From assembly GCA_965240325.2 (NCBI GenBank), contig OZ251228.1:248001-312000 (forward strand): a stretch of 64,000 bases of DNA, given 5' to 3'. The notes under the pieces are model-generated. The model was not told where the DNA came from. It saw nothing but the letters and a program-made list of their open reading frames with translations, and made no database searches. This document shows positions 30,401 through 41,557 of the stretch, piece by piece (the stretch's first letter is position 1; each line of letters starts with the position of its first letter). Source of the DNA: Rebecca billardiae RCC1528 (lineage: Eukaryota > Haptophyta). A program made the translations under genes and the position numbers.

Positions 30401-32790
30401 AGGAGCTGCTCGCCGGCCAGGCGTGCGAGCCCTGCCCGCTCGGCGCGGTGTGCGCTGGCGGCGGCGGCGTCGACGCGGCCGACGCGGAGGCGCTCGCGTC
30501 GATGCCCTACCCGGCTGAGGGGTACTTCCAGGACTGGGACGAGACGGAGACGATCGGCGGCGGGCCGGGGAACATCGCGGACGACGCGACGGAGTACGCG
30601 GCGGTCGTCGGCCCCGGCCAGTGGCCGCACCGCGCCGCGACGCGCCAGACGCCGCGCTACTGGGAGGACGCCTACTTCCTGCCGTGCACGCCGAGCAAGG
30701 CGTGCACAGGCGGTCGGCAGTCCGGCACGGGCGGCCGCTGGTGGCTGGCGTACGACGAGGTGGACCGCATCTTCAAGACGGTGCAGGAGTACCTGAGCGT
30801 GCAGTGCGCGACGGAGTACGCCAACGAGCAGGGCGGCCGCCAGTGCAACCGCTGCGCCGACCAGCACTACCGCAACGTGAACAACGAGTGCGTGCCGTGT
30901 GAGACGGACGCGTGGGAGCTCGCGTTGATCGCGATCGGACTGATCGCGCTCGCCGCGGCGATGTACACGGTGTCCAAGTCGGGCTTCAACGTGGGCGCGC
31001 TGGCGATCTCGGTCAACTTCTTCCAGGTCACCTCGATCTTTGCCTCCTTCCAGATCAGATGGCCGCTGCAGGTCGAGATTCTCTTCCGATTCTTCGCGAC
31101 CTTCCAGATCGGCATCGAGATTGCGCAGCCCGAGTGCGTGCTGGGCAACATCACCTACTCGGACAAGTGGCTGTTCATGATGGCGCTGCCGATCATCTTC
31201 CTCTTCCTGCTGTGCACCGTGCTCATCCTGATCAACTCGCACCACTGGCTGCTCACGCTCACGCGCTTCTCCCTCTGGTTCAAGCGCAAGTTCCCGCGCG
31301 CGCTGCGCAAGCCCGAGCGGCCGCGCGCCAAGCCGGAGGAGACGCGCGCAGAGACGCTCGTGCGCGTGCTGCGCGGGCTGGCGCGCACCGTCGCGTACAA
31401 GTTCGGCGCGGCGCTCGTGCAGACGTCGTCGCGCGAGACGCGCGAGGTCGTCGCCGACTCGATCATCAACGCCTTCTTCATGTTCCTCACCCTCTTCTAC
31501 TTGGCGGCCGCGCAGAAGGCCCTCGAGCCGTTCGCCTGCTTCCCGACGCGCTTCGACGACTCGGGCGCCGCGTCCAACCGCGTGATGAGCGCGGACGCGT
31601 CGATCCGGTGCGAGTGGGGGAACCAGCAGTGGCGGCTGCTTGCGGTCTCCGGCGTCCTCGCCGGCGTGATCTACGGCATCGGCATCCCGCTCTCGATCAT
31701 GTGCTTTCTGTACGCCGGCCGCTTCCGGCTGAATGTGATGGCGTTCGGGCGCAAGTTTGGCTACCTCTACCGGCGCTACGAGCGCGAGTGGTACTTCTGG
31801 GAGGTGCGCGCCGCTGCCGCGGGCCGTGCGCTCGGCGGGCGCAGCCGCACGCACGCACGGCGAGGCGGCGCCGCCGTGCGCCGCACTGCCGCGACGCGCG
31901 CGTGCGCCGTCGCCGTCGCTCACGCGGCCGTGGCCTCGTTCCGCGCCGCGCGCGCACCGCCGCCCGCCTGCGCTGCGCGCTGCAGGTGACGGTGCTGCTG
32001 CGCAAGCTGCTGCTCGCGTGCATCCGCCTCTTCCTCTCGGCGCACGTGCTGGCGCAGTCCACGATCGGCATCCTCATCATCACCACCTTCCTCTCCGCGC
32101 AGGTGCGCGGCGCGCGCGCACACCGCGCTGCGCTCGGCGCCGCCAGCCCGCGAGCGCGCACCGCAATGGCCACGCGCGCTGAGCGCCGAGCGCGGACTGA
32201 CCGCCTCGCGCGCGCCGCGCCCCGCCCCGCCCCTCGTCTCGGCGCAGGTGTTCGCGAGGCCGTACGAGGAGATCCACCTCGACATGATGGAGACGGTGCT
32301 CCTGTCCGCCAACTACGTGACTCTCTTCCTGGGCTTCACAAAGCACGTGCTCAACGACCAGCCGTGGTACATCAAGGACCAGGTGTACGCGGCCACGCTG
32401 GAGGTGACCATCCTGGTCGTGCTGATCGCGTGCATCGTCTTCATCGTCTTCTTCAACCTGTACGACGTCTCGCGCCAGCTCATCCGGCTGTACCGGCGCC
32501 GCTCGCTCGGCGAAGGCAAGTACGGCGCGGGCCAGCTGCTGCACCTGCGCCACCTCGACCCGTTCACCGAGGAGCTGCAGGTGCTCGGCCAGACGTACAT
32601 GCTCTCGTCGAAGCGCGAGCCTTTCGTCTCGTGGCTCATGCAGGCGAGCAACGAGGAGAAGCTTCTCTTCGAGAGTGTCTTCAAGTCGTTCAAGTTCTTC
32701 ATGGAGGATGCCGAGACGCAGCGGCGCGAAGGCCGGGAACGAACGGGCCACAGGCGCTTTGGCAAGTTTGGCAGGAAGCTGAAGAACTGA
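24475..32790 (+). CDS. Giant CUB/IPT-TIG/GCC2-GCC3 multi-pass surface protein
   Basis: Four exons: 24475-24915, 25090-31803, 31986-32102, 32248-32790 (all donors GTGCGC); 2604 residues. A signal peptide follows the Met at 24475 (GVGLALAVLAQLPASRTSEG). The ectodomain has CUB-like domains (about 95-235 and 412-535, with DDFIEVYNG; a weaker one near 750), IPT/TIG-type Ig folds between them (TVVSAAPAKGSYNTQVLVTL, SVTPTSGVIGTTVTVRGQNF), a long beta-rich region of repeated pre-peptidase-like modules, and Cys-rich GCC2/GCC3 ephrin-receptor-like repeats (about 1803-1920, CPPGEYSAQEGATECIPC). From about 2088 there are 9-10 membrane helices, then a cytoplasmic tail. Probably a plasma-membrane receptor, adhesion or channel-like protein; the ligand is unknown. 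Exon 3 encodes one or two helices. Confidence 0.85.
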
Positions 32791-33135
32791 CGATGTGTGA
32801 TCGCCCTGGCGCCAGATTAGAGTCACGGCAGCTGGCATTCCGTGGGTGTCACCTGTCACTAGATGGCACGCGCGCCATGTTCTCAAGTCTCTCTCGCGCC
32901 TCACGGTGAACTCATCGGCACGAAGCGGCCGCCATCGTGATCATATCTGCAGAAAAAAAACAAATCCGGCTGCCCAACCGTACCATACAGTTTATAATAC
33001 TAAGAATAAGAGACGCACATGTACAGCTCAGGCAGGCGAGATACTCTGCTGGAAATCCGGCTCCTTCGACTGATGGCGGGCGCACTTTTTGTCTTCCTGA
33101 ACCTTCGAGCGCATCACCCCGTCCGCGCGCGAACC
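32791..33135. other. Intergenic between CUB-IPT gene and DUF2452-like gene
   Basis: Contains an A-rich patch (about 32953-32964) and TA-rich sequence near 32990-33010 that may carry the polyadenylation signal of the upstream gene and the promoter of the next. No gene. Confidence 0.35.
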
Positions 33136-33921
33136 ATGGCGATCTCCAGTTGCAGCAAGGAGGTGGCGACGCGCCTCTTCCAAATGCTCGCGGTGAACGA
33201 GATGGAGGCGGACGCCGTCAAATCAGACCACGCGTCGTACGCAAAGCTCGGCCTCTTGACGCAGCAGGCCAACATGCTGCAGCGGCAGGCCGTGCAGGTG
33301 GTCAACAAGAGCGCCTCGCAGATGCTCGAAGGGAAGGCGGCGGAGCCGGAGCTGACCACGGAGTGCACCGCGCTCTCGACGGAGTACACGGACGGCGCGC
33401 AGCGCCTTCTTGGCGTGCTTGCAGTCAACGACAACGCCGTCGCCGCGATCAAGCGCGACCAGGCCGCGTGCGCCAAGCTGTCACTGCTCGCAGATCAGGT
33501 GGGGCTGCTGCAGGAGCAGGCCAAGCAGGTGGTGGATGAGGCCGAGCTCAACCGCCGGCTCACCGAGATCAGCAAGAGCCAGGTGTGCCGCCTGGTGCCA
33601 GGCACGATGTACTACCACTACACGCAGAACGGGAAGGAGGCGCTGTCGCGGGTGGCCGCCGACGAGTGGAACTCGTACGACGCGTTCCACGGCAAGTACC
33701 TGTATGACTTTGACTTCGCCTTCAGGAAGCTCGAGGAGGGCGAGCCGACACTCGAAACGGAGTGCGCGCTGCTCCCGTGCGCAATGGGCACGCCGAAGAC
33801 ACCCGCGGGCCTCTTCACAGACGGCGACATGGGCACGCCGGCGGGCGGGCCGGAGATCGCCCGGGACCACAAAGGTGCACCGGCCCCCATGCCCACATGC
33901 CACGTGCTGTCGCGATGGTGA
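33136..33921 (+). CDS. DUF2452 (C1orf50-like) protein with duplicated helical segment
   Basis: Single exon; start chosen at the Met at 33136, giving 261 residues. In-frame Mets at 33073 and 33019 would add a hydrophobic N terminus (MAGALFVFLNLRAHH). The C-terminal block CRLVPGTMYYHYTQNGKEAL, then VAADEWNSYDAFHGKYLYDF, matches the conserved DUF2452 core, whose function is unknown. The N-terminal half is an internal duplication: LAVNEMEADAVKSDHASYAK and QANMLQRQAVQVVNK are mirrored about 75 residues later by LAVNDNAVAAIKRDQAACAK and QVGLLQEQAKQVVDE. Relatives normally have one such helix pair. The tail is Gly/Pro-rich. No membrane segment in the chosen model. Confidence 0.72.
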   Translation: MAISSCSKEVATRLFQMLAVNEMEADAVKSDHASYAKLGLLTQQANMLQRQAVQVVNKSASQMLEGKAAEPELTTECTALSTEYTDGAQRLLGVLAVNDNAVAAIKRDQAACAKLSLLADQVGLLQEQAKQVVDEAELNRRLTEISKSQVCRLVPGTMYYHYTQNGKEALSRVAADEWNSYDAFHGKYLYDFDFAFRKLEEGEPTLETECALLPCAMGTPKTPAGLFTDGDMGTPAGGPEIARDHKGAPAPMPTCHVLSRW

Positions 33922-35162
33922 GTGCGGCTTGGCGCCGATGCGCGCTGCCAGCGGGCTTGTCGACGCCACGGGCAGTCCCACGCGAGGCTATCGCTGCCAT
34001 TGTTCGGCGCGCTGCGCTCTCGCTCGCGATCGGCGCCGGGTCGCCGGGCCTCGGATCCCAGGCGCGGCGGGGCGCCTGAGGCTGAAGCTAGTCGAGGGGG
34101 CTAGGCTGTCGCTCCGCACCCGTGGCCGTCCCGGTGGCCGTTGGCCGTCCGTCACTGGCGGTGAGACTTGCTGGTACGCGGCGATATATGGCTCCGGCTC
34201 GAGCGGCGGCACGACGGTGGCGTTCTGTACTGCAATCTGCTGTCTGCATGTACATCAACGTATCTCATAGGTACTAAGCTACTCTAGCTGAATTATCATA
34301 CATATACTATATATACTATACATATTAATATACATCATACTGTCACGTCCGGTAGTTGATTAAGTATATACGATATATATATGTGTCTGTTGCACTCTGA
34401 GCCTGACGCTTGTCCGATGCTGCCACGTCGTTAAATGTATATATATCGTATCGTATATATATATATATATCATTTTAAAAGACTACGTACAGTCTCATCA
34501 GGCTCGGACCGCGCGAGTGTGGAGTGACAGAGCCATCACAGGTGGTGAACACTACCGACAGGTCAGTCAGAGTACTGCGGCCCGATTTGACGCAATGTTA
34601 AATCCGAAGTTATCTGACTGTCTGCGACAGTCCCCGGACTCGGGAGAGATGCGGCACGGAGCCGACGCTCCGCGTCTGAGCAGTGCGGACCATGTGCTAC
34701 GCCAAGTTCTACAAACCCGGGCCCTCGTTCATGGTGAGGCGTCGATCCCCAGAAGGCTTTAGAAGCTGATTCCGAGATCACTTGATTACTTCACCTCGAC
34801 CTACGGCACGGTCAGGCGCCACCGCATCCGCGTGGGCGCGCCAGTCGCGGCAACGGCTGTCAGGCGTTTGCCGGGCCGTCAGTTCTGCGGGGCTGTGCAG
34901 AGCCAGTCATGTGACCCACCGCGCGTGCCTCTTTTCAACGGGCGCCGGTGGAGCAACCCGTCTCCGACTACGTCCAAGCTTGATCAAGCCTCCACAATGT
35001 TGAAGGACCAGGCCGCCCGGCAGCCATCGTGGTCCGGAACTAATAATGTATTGTTTCATAAGGAGCAGGCGAACACGGCCCCCGCGCTCGCTCGGAGCGG
35101 GGGCGAGGGAGGGGCTCCCGAGCTGGGGAGCCGACCGAGCCGGAGGGCAGGCGCTTGGAAGC
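33922..35162. other. Gene-poor spacer with AT-rich core
   Basis: AT-rich between about 34230 and 34480, with (TA) tracts flanking a copy of dispersed element B (34381-34434). No coding sequence recognised. The last 200 bases form the upstream region of the NDUFB3-like gene. Confidence 0.5.
34381..34434 (+). repeat. Dispersed element B, 54-bp copy with intact 17-codon frame
   Basis: Encodes MCLLHSEPDACPMLPRR and a stop, identical in translation to the copy at 61594-61647 and differing at one residue from the minus copy at 39900. Flanked on both sides by TA-rich sequence (ATATATATATG before, TATATATATCG after). Confidence 0.8.
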
Positions 35163-35454
35163 ATGGTGTTCCCTCCCGCACACGAGCGTAAGCGCTGCAC
35201 GGCGCGGGTGCCCCCGCGCGTGGGCGAACCCGGCGTTTGGGTTGCGCCGCCCTCCGCGCTTGTTGCCGCTGACCGCCCCGCCATCCATCCGGCGACGCCG
35301 CGCAGGATGGCGCAACCACCCACACCTCAACCAGAATTGGAGGATCGCACTTCCAGGGTTTGGATACGCGGTCGCGATCTTCACCGTCTACTGCGCGGTT
35401 GAGTTCACGTACTATTCCTTCGTTGGCAAGCCTAATAAGCATGCTGAGCACTGA
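35163..35454 (+). CDS. NDUFB3: Mitochondrial complex I subunit NDUFB3/B12-like
   Basis: Two exons: 35163-35187 and 35306-35454, joined over a GTAAGC...GCGCAG intron that splits an Arg codon; 57 residues. The product starts MVFPPAHERWRNHPHLNQNW and continues RIALPGFGYAVAIF. It matches the plant NDUFB3 pattern (DEWRKHP...RHALPGLG..VAAFCVY), with the expected single membrane helix (residues about 25-45) and short polar tail. It would be an accessory subunit of the membrane arm of NADH:ubiquinone oxidoreductase in the mitochondrial inner membrane. The 25-base first exon codes for only eight and a third residues. The start fits because it supplies the residues preceding the conserved WR. Confidence 0.8.
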
Positions 35455-36219
35455 GCGTCCGCGCGTGGTGGCAGCACACTCGCACGGCATGTGCAACCGC
35501 AACGCGCGCCGCTGCTAACGGCGATGTGTCAATGCTGACAGCTGGACGGCGCTCCAGACATCTGCGCAGGACTCGCGGCAGGCCGCAGGCCGCGCGGCGC
35601 ATGCGGCCCGGTATTCAGTTTCGTTGGCCCAAGACGGACGACGGGACGTGCCGCGGGCCGTGTCCGGGCTGTCCCGTGTCCGGCTGTCCGCGCCGGCTCC
35701 GCGACCGCGGCCAAGCCGGCCCGAACTGTGCGGCCCATGCGACTCACTGACTGCCTCTGCGGCGGCGGTCGCCGCCGGCCAGTCCAGAAGCCTGCTCAGC
35801 CGACGACAATCGATACACATCAACACATGTGAGGAGGGCATACTAACTATGTTGCAAGCGTCATGACATACTATACGACATGAACAAGCACGCCTCGCCG
35901 GTGGACACGGTCCGATTGACCGAAATCCGACCAGCAGCCCGTTCGGCGGCGGACCGGCGCAGTTCCGCGCGGCCCGCGTCTGCTCTGTGCTCACGCTGTC
36001 CGATCCGAGTGATCAGCCGCTCAGGCTCAGGGACCGGAGTCCCGCCTGAGTCGGCCGGACACGACCGGATCGGCCGGGGCCACACTGCTGGCGGCGATGA
36101 CATGCAGCACGTATGCTCGCAGTGCTCGCGCGGGGAGCTGTGTCTCGCCGAGACGAGCAGCCTCACGGCTGTCCCGACCTGCAGCAAGCTTGCCAGCCGC
36201 GCCGCGCCGTGCGCCGCGC
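35455..36219. other. Intergenic between NDUFB3-like gene and cyclin 3' end
   Basis: Mixed composition with Arg/Ser-rich shadow frames only. Both neighbouring genes end toward it (convergent), so it should carry two 3' ends. Nothing else recognised. Confidence 0.45.
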
Positions 36220-37934
36220 TCATGCTGGTGCGACTGACGGCATGTTCGGCAAGTCCTCCGGCGGTGAGATCGTGGACACGCACAAGAAGCGCGGCGAGGA
36301 GAACTTCTCCTGCACGGCCTGCAGCGAGTTGGACGGCGCGCGGAGCCATACGCTGAGCAGGTCAGAGGCGCAGTTCTCGATGTCGGCGGGCCAGTACCCC
36401 GTGTAGTGCGCCATCGTCGCATCCTGCGCGGGGCGGCGCGGCGCACGAGCGTGCCAGACAGTGAGCTCGACGAACATGCTGCCTCGCTCGCGCCGGGGCG
36501 ACGCGCACGCACCCAGGCGCCCTTGTCGAGGCAGTGAAGCGCGAGGAAGAGGCATGAGGCCGCGACGGCAGATGGGACGTACTTGAGGAAGCCGTACTCC
36601 TGCAGAGTCAGCTCGCACAGGTACTGCGCGCGCGCCGCGGGGCCGGGCCCACCTGTCAGAAACAGGGGGGGGGGAAGCACCGTGTGGCGTGCGCTGCGCA
36701 GCGTGCCGCACCTGAGAGAGCACATTGGTTTGGTGATCGGCCCCGGCCACGTGGCTGGCGGCGCGGAAGAACCGCTTCAGGAACACCTTTGGCGTCGCCA
36801 CGGTCAGCACAAAGTCCAGCTTATTCAGGATGCCAGCCTCCATCCTCAAGATCTGTCCAACAGCGGCGACCGCCCGGGCGCGTGTGTGTCAGCAGAGCGC
36901 GCGCGCACGACGCTCACCCGGCTTTGCGCAGCGGCCACGCCGGGCGCGCGCGACGCACCTCGTCCCGCGTGTATGTGTTGTCCGAGATGTAGACAAACTC
37001 ATCGACGGCGGGCGGGTGGATCTCCTCGTACTTCCTGCTCGAGCGAGCATCGGGCACCAGGAGCAGCGCAACGGTGAGCACGCGCGCCAGAGATGGATGG
37101 AGCGCGCGCGCGAGCGCGCGCGCGCGGCGCGTACGAGGCGATGAGCATGCACGTGACACCCACGAGCTGCAGCTTGCCCCGATTCACCGGGACCTGCTGC
37201 AGGAAGCGATCGATGTAGTTGACCGCGAGGTAAAGCGTTTCGGGGACGAGCCGGTACTCCTCGGCGACCTCGACCAGCCAGTCGATCAGGATACCGCGCA
37301 TTGTGGCGTTGATGTCCTTCTGGCTGTTCATGTAGTGCGTCATGACGCGGTTCTGCTGCTCGAGCTCGAAGAGGTGGTCGTAGATCTCGCGCACGTACGC
37401 TGTGCACAGCTGCGTGTCGTCCGTGTCGTAAGCGTCGATGTCCCGGATCTCAGCGGGCTTCTTCTCGACAGACATCGGCTCTGCCGCGGGGTCGTCCGCG
37501 GGCAGCTGCGCCGCCTGGCGCGCGGCGAGACGCGTTCGCATGGCACGCGTCTGCACATTGGGCGCGCCCGCCTGCACTCCGAGCTTCGAGATGCCCTGTG
37601 AGCGGCGTGAACGCGCGGCGGGCCGCGTGCATGAGCGGGAGGCCACGCGCGCGCGGATGAGCGGCGCGCGGGTGGGAGTAGAGATGCGCGCCGTGTGCGC
37701 GAGCGCAGGGGCAGGCGAGCGCGCACGCAACACGCTCGCACACCCACGCGCCCCACCCCGCGTCACACCCCGCGGTCGCCCCCGCGCGCGCACCTGCTCG
37801 CATCGCTGGAGTGCTTTGTTGCTGATGTCGCCGAGCGCCGCGCGCTTCTGGTCGTTGGCGCTGGGCTCGTCGACGGTGCGCTTGCACTTGCCGTTGCGCA
37901 GCACCTGACCAGAGTCGTCACTCGCCCCCGCCAT
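36220..37934 (-). CDS. CYCA: A-type mitotic cyclin
   Basis: Six exons, minus strand: 37934-37794, 37595-37135, 37034-36959, 36852-36712, 36623-36513, 36423-36220; 377 residues with all phases closing. A destruction box RAALGDISN lies at residues 31-39 (RxALGxIxN), marking it for APC/C-dependent proteolysis. The cyclin box starts MRGILIDWLVEVAEEYRLVP and continues KLQLVGVTCMLIASKYEEIH, then FVYISDNTYTRDE. The second fold reads YLCELTLQEYGFLKYVPSAV and ends HYTGYW. The SKYEEI..P.V.EFVYI.D.TY pattern is typical of cyclin A rather than B. It partners a CDK in S phase to mitosis. It is divergent from spermidine synthase, with 375 bp between starts. Confidence 0.93.
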
Positions 37935-39472
<1,538 letters not shown>

Positions 39473-39994
39473 GGAAATCCTAAGGCGCGGCGCGCTTTCC
39501 GCAGACGTGCCAGTCGCCGCGGCGCCGGAGCGAGCAGCCTAGAGCACTTGGGCCGGCCGGAGAATTCACGCGACAAACGCGGTTCCGGGTTCGGCGTTTC
39601 AAGAGTTAGACGTCGGCACCCTGACCCGAGTGACCGGCGCTCACGCTGGCACCGCCGTTCACAACGTCATCAAGTAGTGATCAACGTGCTTGCATTTGAG
39701 TTGCAAGTCTCACACTTTAACAGTCTTCACAGCGGCCCCGGGGCTCTGGCAGACCGCCCAGCCGCGCGCCTTACTTCAGGTGGCAGCCGTTCAATTATAT
39801 TAGTTATTAAACCGCGCACGCGCGCGGCCACCGTGCTCGGACCGCGGAATCGCTGCATATAAAATATATATATATATACACACATATATATATATATATT
39901 AACGACGTGGCAGCATCCGACAAGCGTCAGGCTCAGAGTGCAACAGACACATAGAATGCGTCCGATATATATATATATATATATCTAGCAGCAG

Positions 39995-40025
<31 letters not shown>

Positions 40026-41557
40026 GCATCAGCTTTCAAAAACAGCGCGACGACGAATGCTGACCGCCGGAGTGTGCAGGCAGACAAGGTGTCTCAAGGC
40101 TCTCAGCGTACCGGACAGGCGATCTGAAAGCCACATGCGTCGAGCCGCATCGCGCAGATTGGCCGCGGGCCGCGGCCGCGGGTTTCCGGCAGAGGCTCTC
40201 CTGCAGCACTCCGTCACCTATGTCAGCGGGCCACGGAGCGATGCTGATCAATCGAGGCCGGAAAGTAGTGTGCGTACATATCGAGTACCCCCATACCGTA
40301 GAAAATAGTCCATTGATTTACTAGTACGACGACGGCTTTGTGAGTAACGTCGCTGGGGCAAGGACGACGGGCGCTGGCGCGCCGCGAGGCGGCCGCAGCC
40401 CTCATCCAGGCCTCGCAGGCGGACGACTTAATGAATATTCCAAACACTGTCACTCACCGGTCATGATCGGCTTGCAAGTCGCAGGGCGCCTCCGCCTCGC
40501 CCACCGCACATCCCGGAAGCTCTCACAGCGCGGATCCGGCGGGTCATCCGTATACTCGGGCGCTCACAGAAGTGGAGCTGCACAAGCACAGCTCAGCATT
40601 CGCAACGATTCCCAGCTCTAGGTTAGCATCTACCGTATCTACCACAATGACGCCCACCAGACTCCGTCAAGGACTGTCGCACACAGCATTGACAACATCC
40701 GGCCTATTCTAAGCAGGTGCCCGCGAAAGCCGACGGACCCGCAGCGCCGTCCGGCCGCCGAATCGGCTGCGTGAGCGGGGGCATGGGGCGGCGCACACAC
40801 TCGGAACCACTTCGTGAGGGCAACGCCGCTCCTCTACGGACGACGTGCTTTATGCCAGTGTGCGCGTGTGATGCATAGGTTTCACGTATGGCGCTATGGG
40901 TGGCCAACGCGTGGGGGATGAGCGGAGGGAGCCGTAGCCGTAGAGTAGGGTGGGTGGTGGTGATCGTAAGTAGAGCGGTCGTAACTTTCAGAGAGGAATA
41001 CTACTGTATCTTTGCCGTTTGATGACTACCATCAAATCGAGCATGTCGATCATTCTGCGATTTCCAGGCGTCGAATCGAATCATCTTGCGACTCATGAGC
41101 ACCTTCTCTTGCTCTTGACGGCGGGTATACTATCATGCTACTTGGATGTGTGTAGTACGATAATTGCGAGATATTCCAGATTGTGAGCGTGATCACAGCC
41201 TCCACTCGGTTGAGATGACAAACCAACCATCATCTTTTACCTCAATTCATATTTCCAATCGGTGGTGCGAAGGGGACGAAATCTTCGCTATTGCCCTCCG
41301 CCCCGCTTTTAACCGGTGCTTGAACTTCTCAATAGGACGGTCAGTACTCACCGTGCAGCTTCATACAGTCCTCCGTCGGAAGCGCGCGGAAAAGACGTGT
41401 CCATGCCCCTATTCGAGCTAGGAAATCCGCGCTCATCGAACGAGCACGTGGGAAGACGGGGAAGCAGAAGAAGGCTTGCAAAGTTCGATTCTGTTCGCTG
41501 AGCGTACGCGGTCACTTGGGGAAGGGCGAAGGCGGAGACAACCCAGCCGAACAAATC
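39473..41557. other. 2.1 kb gene-poor region with microsatellites
   Basis: Contains TA microsatellites at about 39858-39899, 39965-39984 and 39995-40022, and a minus-strand copy of dispersed element B (39900-39968). The rest is of mixed composition, with shadow frames only. An AT-richer part (about 40980-41340) precedes the F-box gene. Confidence 0.5.
39900..39968 (-). repeat. Dispersed element B, minus-strand copy
   Basis: Reverse complement reads CGGACGCATTCTATGTGTCT through to GCTGCCACGTCGTTAA. It encodes MCLLHSEPDACRMLPRR and a stop. TA microsatellites lie on both sides. Confidence 0.8.

Noticed and set aside
26533-31923. Very long minus-strand open frame (about 1800 codons) opposite the CUB/IPT gene
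   Set aside because: Composition is almost entirely Arg/Ala/Val/Leu/Glu/His with no domain. It is the antisense shadow of a GC-rich gene whose codons rarely produce stops on the other strand.
31804-31989. Read-through of the CUB/IPT frame past 31803
   Set aside because: The frame turns into Arg/Ala-rich sequence and stops. A GTGCGC donor at 31804 and AG acceptor at 31985 restore a natural membrane helix, so this is an intron.
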